Positions 57,271 through 64,000 of a DNA stretch of 64,000 bases are shown here, piece after piece. The stretch covers positions 265,000,299 through 265,064,298 of the forward strand of contig OY986435.1 of assembly GCA_963920525.1 (NCBI GenBank), given 5' to 3'. Both the position numbers and the translations under genes were made by a program. Positions within the stretch are counted from its first letter, which is position 1. Every line of letters starts with the position of its first letter. A model generated the notes under the pieces. That model was not told where the DNA came from. It saw only the letters and a program-made list of their open reading frames with translations, and did not search any database. This stretch comes from Dichetophora obliterata. Its lineage: Eukaryota; Arthropoda; Insecta; Diptera; Sciomyzidae.

Positions 57271-58557
57271 TTGGGGGTTGGAATTAGTTTTAAAGGTTTT
57301 CTAAGAGATGGCGTAACTATCAATAGATCGCATCGGGCACACCTGTGACTATATTCATTTCAAAGCACATTGTCTAAGCTTCATTTTTTAGTATGTGTCA
57401 TTCCGCTGAAGTGTAAACAACATATATTTTTTTTCTCTGTGAACATGTCGACTTTCGTTCCAACAAAACGCAATTTGCGGGAAGGTTTACTTTTGTGCTT
57501 CCATTTGAAGAAAAAAGCGGTTGAAGCACAACGCACGCTTACTGAGGCTTACGGGGACTATGCTCCATCGATTTCTACTTGTGAGTACTGGTTCCGTCGG
57601 TTTAAAAGTGGTGATTTTGATACGGAAGACAAAGAGCGTCCGGGCCAGCCGAAAAAGTTTGAAGATGAGGAATTGGAGGCTTTGCTCGATGAAGACCCGT
57701 GTCAAACCCTTTAAGAATTGTCAGAATCATTGGGAGTCGACTTATCAATGGTCGGCAAACGCTTGAAGGCCATGGGAATGATTCAAAAGCAAGGAAATTG
57801 GGTGCCGTACCAGTTGAAGCCGAAAGGCGTTGAACGGCGATTTTGCATGTGCGAACAACTGCTTCAACGGCATAAAAGGAAGAGTTTTTTGCATCGTATT
57901 GTCACTGGCGATGAAAAGTGGATCCATTACGATAATCCTAAGCGAAAAAAATCGTGGGGACCACCCGGCCATGCATCAACATCGAGGGCCAAGCCGAATA
58001 TTCATGGCGCCAAGCTTATGCTGTGTATTTGGTGGGATCAGAAGGGTGTCGTGTACTATGAGCTGCTAAAACCTAACGAAACCATCACTGGGGAACGCTA
58101 CCAACAACAATTGATGCAATTGAGCCGAGCATTAAAGGTTAAACGGCCGGAATATGCCAAAAGACACGACAAAGTGGTTTTTCAACATTACAACACACGG
58201 CCACATGTTGCAAGAACCGTCAAGGAAACGTTGGAGGCGCTGAATTGGGATGTGCTACCCCACCCGCCTTATAGCCCAGACATAGCCTCTTCCGACTACC
58301 ACCTATTCAGATCGATGACGCATGGCTTGGCTGAGCAGCGCTTCACTTCTTACGAGGATACCAAAAAATGGGTCGATTCGTGGATTGCCTCAAAAGACGA
58401 ATCGTTCTTCCGGCGCGGAATCCATATGCTGCCAGAAAGATGGGAAAATGTTGTAGCTAACGATGGACACTACTTTGAATAATATACATTGTACCGTTGT
58501 TTCTAAATAAATGCTCAAAAACCGAAAAAAAACCTTTAAAATTAATTCCAACCCCAA
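57271..58557 (+). mobile_element. Full-length mauritiana-type mariner
   Basis: The inverted ends (GGTTGGAATTAGTTTTAAAGG from 57275; complement ending at 58554) are about 28 bp, with a TA on each side (57269-57270 and 58558-58559). The length of 1287 bp is normal for mariner. The interior carries a collinear transposase of the standard 345 codons with two clear lesions. Confidence 0.9.
57445..58482 (+). pseudogene. Mariner transposase, one stop and one catalytic substitution
   Basis: The frame from ATG 57445 to the stop at 58480-58482 covers 345 codons, the length of Mos1. It shows WFRRFKSGDFDTEDKERPG near the N-terminal DNA-binding part, the WVPYQL linker (WVPHEL in mauritiana-type elements), TGDEKW with the first catalytic aspartate at codon 156 (57910-57912), and YSPDIASSDYHLF with the third at codon 284 (58294-58296). 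The second, expected at codon 249, is tyrosine (TAC, 58189-58191) in FQHYNTRPH. A TAA interrupts codon 90 (57712-57714) between CQTL and ELSESLG. No insertions or deletions relative to the family length are apparent, so decay is slight. Confidence 0.92.
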
Positions 58558-58559
58558 TA

Positions 58560-61075
58560 TTTTATAGCATATTTTTCGAACTAATCTAATGCTATGAAAA
58601 CCTAACACAAAGTTTCACGCAAAATAAAAACAAAATTGAAGTGCATCAAACGGCGAGATGATATGCAATATTTGTTTGCGCTTGGTGCAACATTTAGGTT
58701 CTACGAAAAAAAATATTCATATCTATTTATAAGGTTTAAAGCTAAGATTGCTTAGTAATACTCGCTGTAACTTCGGAGCTATTCATGCGATTTTAACATT
58801 TATACTTATATAAAAATACAGAGCTCAATTATTTCCGATATGTCAATTTATATGCGGTGCTTGGTTGAATGTATGGTTTTCCGATCACTGTTTTCGAGAC
58901 AGCAATTTTAAACATTTATAAATGTCAATAAATCGGTTAAAAAAAGCTCACATCTGCATCTTGAAGCATTGGGTAAAAGAAAACTTAGCTATGTCTATCA
59001 ATATCAGCAGCGGTCTAATATTTGTGCAGAACGTGCATTTATTAAAGTTGTTCACGACATTTTCCCTAAGTGCTAAATACCTCATGCCTTAAATCTTAAA
59101 TTAATTTCTAAAAATGTTTTAAAAATAAACAGCATTTTCAATATGTATATATGTGTTACGAAATTGAATATCACTTTTAAATAAAATTAATTAAATTTAA
59201 TTACTTATTTTTTTTTATATAATATGTTTCATTTATTCTATATATTGTGTGTACAGCGGAAACTTTTTGAAGTAAAATAAAAAAAAAAAAACGCAGTTAT
59301 CATTTTTTCATTATTCCTCAACTTATAATACTGTTGTATCCTCTCTGAGAAGATACGCGTGGATTCTAGATGCAGTCCATATGGGCAGGCTAGAGGCCAT
59401 AAATTTGCCGATTGTGTTTTATCCCTAGGGAAAAGCACACACTGCCATAGACCGCTGATTCTGTTGCGAGGAAATACTTACCAAGTGATAATTCTCCAGA
59501 CGTAATTAAACAACGCTTCTTCTCGTTTTCCAAAACCGAAAATCAACTCTATCAACTGACTCTTTATTTAAGCGGGGACCAGATATTTATAACATATCTG
59601 GCCGCGCTTCTTCTTCTTAACTTTACATACATTTTACATTCTTAACTCTACTTATTGATAAATCAGCGGTTGTGCAATTTTGCCTTTCGTCTCTTGCACA
59701 ATAATTTAACTTATTTTAACATCATTATTAAGCTCTCAATCTAGTTCTATAATGATGCAATCATTATATGATCATTCGTTCTTAATTCAAATATACATTC
59801 CTACATATTTATTTAGTGGAATCTAGCTGAACAAGTGTACAAGCATGTTCAACATTTGTAATTACGTATTATTACCCAATCGAACAAGCCAACGATAAAA
59901 TACTGTTTAAAACAATTTACCTCTGCTTTGTTTGTCTAGTGCCCAAAAATGCATACGGTGCATTTTTGTGCAGGCTGCACAGAAGTAAATTGTTGGCTTA
60001 CTTTATTGTGTTTTAAAATACTTGCCTTTTAATAAAATTAAAACTGATCGCCTAGGTGTTGCTGTAAGTCAGTGTTCATTTTATTTTGTTGTTTGCTTTA
60101 CTTTACTTTACTTTACTTTACTTGGCCTTGGCATTGAATTCATAATAAAGTGCCGCAATGCAATGAGCGTTCGTTGCCCGCTTTGTTGTTGCGGTGGATC
60201 AACTTTCATTGCCAGCACTTGGCCATTCATTAATAGAAATATTCTGGGGATATCGTGAGTCACAACAATACTATGTAAATAGGGCCTTGGAAAAAATTTG
60301 TACAAACCATACAAAAAACTAGGAAAATATCCACGATCAGAATTTGTTTTTAAATCATAAAAAACGATAACATAAGAATAATAAATAAATTAATAAGTAC
60401 ACGGTTAAAAATTGTTGACTAAGTTTTAATTCAATCGTTGGAATTATGCATTTTGTATTACTTGTTCTATTAGAATTTAAAAGGTTGAAATTCTTAGAAG
60501 TTTTTTTAACAAATCCAAAAATAATATTTAATATATGTTGGAATACTCTTAGAAATCAGCGTTTGGCTTGGTTCGGTTCTTATGCAAGTTTAACATTAGT
60601 CTATACATGTGACTTCAAAGAGCAGTCGGTAGAGCCATAAACTTATAACCTAAGCGTACTTCACAGGTTAAGTTATTTTTTTATTTTTGCCGAAAATATT
60701 TTAATACAACTTTGCATTAAGATTTAGTCCCATATATATTAGTCGTCATATATATTATATGACGTCATATATATTAGTCGTCATATATACAATACAGGAT
60801 TAACAAAAATTTAGTCCAAGATTTTTGAGCGTGTAAAAACTACGTAGAGGAAATACCAAGTATATAACATCCAAAAAAATATTGATGGCTTTTAACAAAT
60901 TTTACTTACACTATACTCCACTGTCAATATTTTCTGGTTTTGGGTACATAATTTCAGACATAAAATGTTTTTACATTTATTTTGTAGGCTCAAAACTTTC
61001 GAGGTATATATCTATTATTAATATAATAAGTAAAAATTATATTCTTAAGAGAGCCTGAATCAATTCAAGTTGCAT
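58560..61075. other. No gene recognised; simple repeats and a hairpin
   Basis: A pentanucleotide (CTTTA)n run lies at about 60092-60121. CCAGATATTTATAACATATCTGG at about 59580-59602 is a perfect 8-bp-arm hairpin. Short TCATATATATTAGTCG units repeat at 60730-60790. The region 59340-59700 has mixed composition reminiscent of an LTR but without defined ends. Open frames (minus 59238-59438, plus 60022-60258) are not recognisable. Confidence 0.4.
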
Positions 61076-61258
61076 TCAAGTTTCTTGATTTTTATTTAGT
61101 TCAAACTTGAAAAAAATATTTTCTACACAGTCGTTGTTGGTTGGTATCACAAGCATTTTAATTAACACTTCTGCGAGTTCTCTGAAAAATTTGTTGCCTA
61201 CTTCATCCTCATATTTATAATATAAATACTCTATAAAACTTATTTGCCATAAACCCAA
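61076..61258 (-). pseudogene. hAT transposase C-terminal (dimerisation) remnant
   Basis: On the minus strand, FRELAEVLIKMLVIPTNNDCVENIFFKFELNK follows the pattern L..LLVIP..NA..ER.FS..N..K of the hAT dimerisation domain. The usual ER(V/I)FS is altered to ENIFF. Only this piece is visible: no BED finger or RNase H core was found upstream (plus coordinates above 61258), where the reading is broken. A fragment of an old insertion is the likeliest reading. Confidence 0.45.
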
Positions 61259-62479
61259 CTTGAATTTTCCCAGTCTTTTCTATATTTTCTTGTTCCTTCC
61301 TGATTTTTTGGTCAAACTGAAAAATTTCAAGCAATATCAGCTGTTCAACTGTTTTATGTTGTGGTAGCATCGTTGTTCGGCGGATTAAGATTTAGAGACA
61401 GGAAAAATGTTGGCTTTGTAAAAAGTGTTGTATAACGAAAAAAAGGATTAAGTCTCTTTTTAGGGGAATCTCCCAAAATATCGCCAAAAAATGTTTAAAC
61501 CGCCACTTTTTCGTTATCTCGCCATATCAAAATTCTTCTCGCCAAAGTGGTCGTTCAAACCGCCAGTTTGGCGAGATATCGCCATATCTGGCATCTCTCC
61601 TCGATGTTGTGTTGTTGCTTTCTCAATAGAGACTAAAGCCCTGCGTCGGTGCATCTGTTTGAACGTACACACACTGTGATTTATTGCATTGCTCACAGTT
61701 GACTGTCATCTAATAACACTTGAGAGTTTGATTTGCTCAACAGCAAACGAAAGCCTACAACGACAAGCAATACACACTTTCTCTCTCGGCAATCCAAGCA
61801 TTGCGTGTTTTCGTTCGTCAACACCACAAGCAATGAAATTTAATCGTTAAGGGTAGCATGAGCAATAAAATAAATAAAATAAAAAAATAAAAAGCAATAT
61901 ATGGCAATAGATCATTTGGATCATTTTGATAATTTTAATCAGCGGTAGTCAGCGTCTAACTAGAAATTTTTTTACACCAACTTCAAGATTTTCAAGATTG
62001 ACTAGGTAAAAATGGGTCGCTGAATCCGAATCCGTGGTCAGAATTTCAAAATTATAAAATTTTGAAATAATAATAATAATAAATCAGCAGCTGCTCAACC
62101 TGAATTTTTTGATTTTAACCTGATTAAAACTTAGCTTAGAAATAAATTAGAACATAAAACACTAAACAACACAATGCTCTCTAAAGATTTGTGCGTCGAA
62201 CGCAATGAATCTCATTATATTTGGTCTGCAAAATAACAATTTTAAAGTATTTATTTTTTTTAATTAATAGCCTATAGCCTATAGCTTAACTTAATAATAT
62301 TTTTGTAATGTTTCGTATGTACACTAATAAATTATTGTAATAAATGTTATCAAGCTGTTATGTTAAAAAACGGAATTGGTACATTTTTTTCCTGTTTGGT
62401 ACATTTTTTTGGAGAATTTGGTACACAAAAAAAAAGCGAGTAGCAACCGTGAACACAGTAACAAAAATATCAACAACAG
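61259..62479. other. No gene recognised
   Basis: At 61480-61600 the words AAACCGCCA, CTCGCCA and CGCCATATC repeat irregularly in both orientations. The rest is AT-rich. Plus 61491-61679 and minus 61514-61696 are open on opposite strands over the same bases and are probably chance frames. Confidence 0.4.
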
Positions 62480-62617
62480 TAGTGGAATTCCCAAAAATTT
62501 AACTATAATAATCGTTGTCGTTATCGGTCATCGTGCGTGCCACGTTCATAGTAAATGACAGTTTTCGCTTAAAAACGATATCGAAAATCGTCGTTAACGC
62601 GTTTGGAAATTCCACTA
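62480..62617. mobile_element. Small MITE (138 bp)
   Basis: The inverted ends are TAGTGGAATTCCC (62480) and GGAAATTCCACTA (ending 62617), with CAG on each side (62477-62479 and 62618-62620) as a possible 3-bp target duplication. The interior has ACGATATCGAAAATCG-type short palindromes. No coding capacity. Confidence 0.5.
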
Positions 62618-62769
62618 CAGGTAACAACTTAAGTGCCTCCATTTGCATGGTGTCTCAACGAGTTAATATATAAATTTAATTTTATTAAAAATTTATGTTC
62701 ATGTATATCTCTTAATGTTGTGTTTGTTGTGCCATTATGTTTGTGTGTGTCTTTTCAGATTTCCCCAGA

Positions 62770-63702
62770 AAACTCGAAGAGTAACCCAGTTGTAAAAGGA
62801 GCCCTGCTGTATGTCTGCCGCAGTAATACTGTCTGCATCTCACGGCATTAATGCTGCATTCATACCATGAGATTTATGCTGCTACAACAGTTCATATGAC
62901 AGACATGCCGTCCTAGGACATGCCTATAGAAAAAAGATATAAGCGGGTATGTAGGCGAGCATGTCTGCTGAATTTCCAACTAATGTTACCCGGCAATTGG
63001 AAATTACCATTATCCAGAGACTTGAACCTCGACCGAGTCAGTGTAAGAGTATATGCTTATCCATTCGACCATTTGCAGCTGTTAACTTAATTTCGCCTAA
63101 TTTGCTTCATTAAGAATAAACGTACGAGCACAGAGTAAGAAAATTAACGCGTTCGATCTGCTACTATAAGCAATTAATGCAAGAAACAGATCGAAATCAC
63201 TAAAAACAGAACAAACTAAAAAAAAAACAAAAAAAAAACAAAAAGCCATTAGGAAAAAAAAATTATGTCTCTGATAGGATTTAAACCCACTACTCAAGAT
63301 TCTAAAATACATGAATAAAAACTAAAGCCCTAGCTGTTCTGATTTTGTTGAAATAATATAAATAACAACATTGTTGCTGTCAAAAGTGCTAAGACGAAAA
63401 CACAAAGTGTCGGATAATTACAACAATCATGAAAATATTGAAGTTGTTGTCCCTTACAATTTTGCAAACGGAATTTTGCATTAGCAAACATGATTCTTTA
63501 TTATGATACGGTTGTTTTTGTACTAAAGTTGAATGTATTTATGTTATGCAATAAAAGAAATTAGTTCTTACTGTGCTGATGCTTCTTGTTAATAAATAAA
63601 AGGAAGTTTTTAAAATTTTAAGAAATAGAACTCTTAGCATTACAAATATAACCTGCCACATTCCTTCCATCGGCAGGCCTGCTTTGTTTTTCATCTGGGA
63701 AG
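62770..63702 (-). repeat. Dispersed repeat R1, copy b
   Basis: Inverted copy of 11165-11990, most complete at 63000-63702. The stretch 62770-62985 extends further than copy a and includes the AGCGGGTATGTAGGCGAGCATG block, also present at the foldback arms (13400-13460 and 14720-14745), and GGAGCCCTGCTGTATGTCTGCCG, related to the complement of 14765-14800. A tRNA-like segment is at 63009-63080 on the minus strand (GGTCGAATGGATAAGC; GAGGTTCAAGTC). No gene. Confidence 0.65.
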
Positions 63703-64000
63703 TCAAGCATCAACGCCGCCAAGACAAGTGTCATAATTAAAGTGATTAGAGCCAAGCAATTTCCTTTAATTGCTTTCATTTATAACCTAATTTTAATCGA
63801 TTCTCTAACAAAAGTGTAACTCTAGGAGAATATCAGAGCAGGCTTTTAGGCTATACTACTAATTGCTTTTCAGTCTTTGGTCCTTTCTTAAATTTGTGTA
63901 AAATAATAATATCCTTACTAAATACATAGCATGATGCTTTTGTTTGAATACTATTCTGCTTTATTTATATTTCTAATTTCATCACAATTTTTATGCATAC

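Noticed and set aside
59340..59700. Possible LTR or BEL-type sequence
   Set aside because: The mixed composition and a hairpin drew attention, but no TG...CA ends, second copy or neighbouring pol sequence was found.
1..64000. CRISPR arrays, operons or bacterial-type promoters
   Set aside because: The regular repeats here are minisatellites and TE parts. Short spliceosomal introns and the TE families show eukaryotic DNA.

Overview
The window looks like transposon-rich nuclear DNA of an insect, most likely a higher fly and possibly tephritid-like. It is AT-rich, with (GT)n, (CA)n and (GTT)n microsatellites, small 50-70 bp introns in the transposase genes, and a TE mix (mauritiana-type mariner, rosa-type DD41D mariner, Tc1, Penelope, Copia, Jockey-group LINEs) typical of Diptera. 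I find no convincing host protein gene. Almost every long reading frame belongs to a mobile element, so this is probably intergenic, intronic or pericentromeric DNA.

Layout. 1-2830: long inverted repeat followed by imperfect tandem repeats. 2880-5240: decayed CACTA/tnp2-like transposase. 6487-9305: 5'-truncated Jockey-group LINE A. 11165-12540 and 62870-63702: dispersed repeat R1 with tRNA-like segments, in opposite orientation near the two ends of the window. 13390-14810: foldback element whose arms are arrays of a 39-bp unit. 16688-24597: a Copia element with two insertions, a Penelope-like element (17084-20108, flanked by a 12-bp target duplication) and long-TIR DNA transposon LT-1 (21412-24594). 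24637-25292: non-autonomous element full of ACTAGT motifs. 26001-30722: LT-2, a second long-TIR transposon with a damaged transposase. 32689-33975 and 45057-46198: two copies of a non-autonomous element that each carry the same nested MITE. 34686-37494: Tc1 interrupted by a foldback-bearing insertion. 37811-41346: LT-3, a third long-TIR transposon. 46440-47895: 126-bp tandem array followed by a large palindrome. 48288-50890: LINE B (minus strand). 51908-52850: internally deleted rosa element. 54480-55214: LTR-like sequence with four hairpin repeats. 55290-57182: LINE C. 57271-58557: full-length mauritiana-type mariner with two lesions. 61076-61258: hAT C-terminal remnant. 62480-62617: small MITE.

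The most interesting content is the trio LT-1, LT-2 and LT-3. They are unrelated in protein sequence but share a plan: terminal inverted repeats of about 450-900 bp and a multi-exon transposase gene. LT-1 and LT-3 can be spliced by eye into uninterrupted proteins of 579 and 701 residues, so they may be autonomous and recently active. In LT-1 and LT-2 the inverted repeat includes the C-terminal codons of the transposase.

All assignments are by eye from motifs and repeat alignment. Family names for LT-1, LT-2 and LT-3 are left open because I cannot run a database search.
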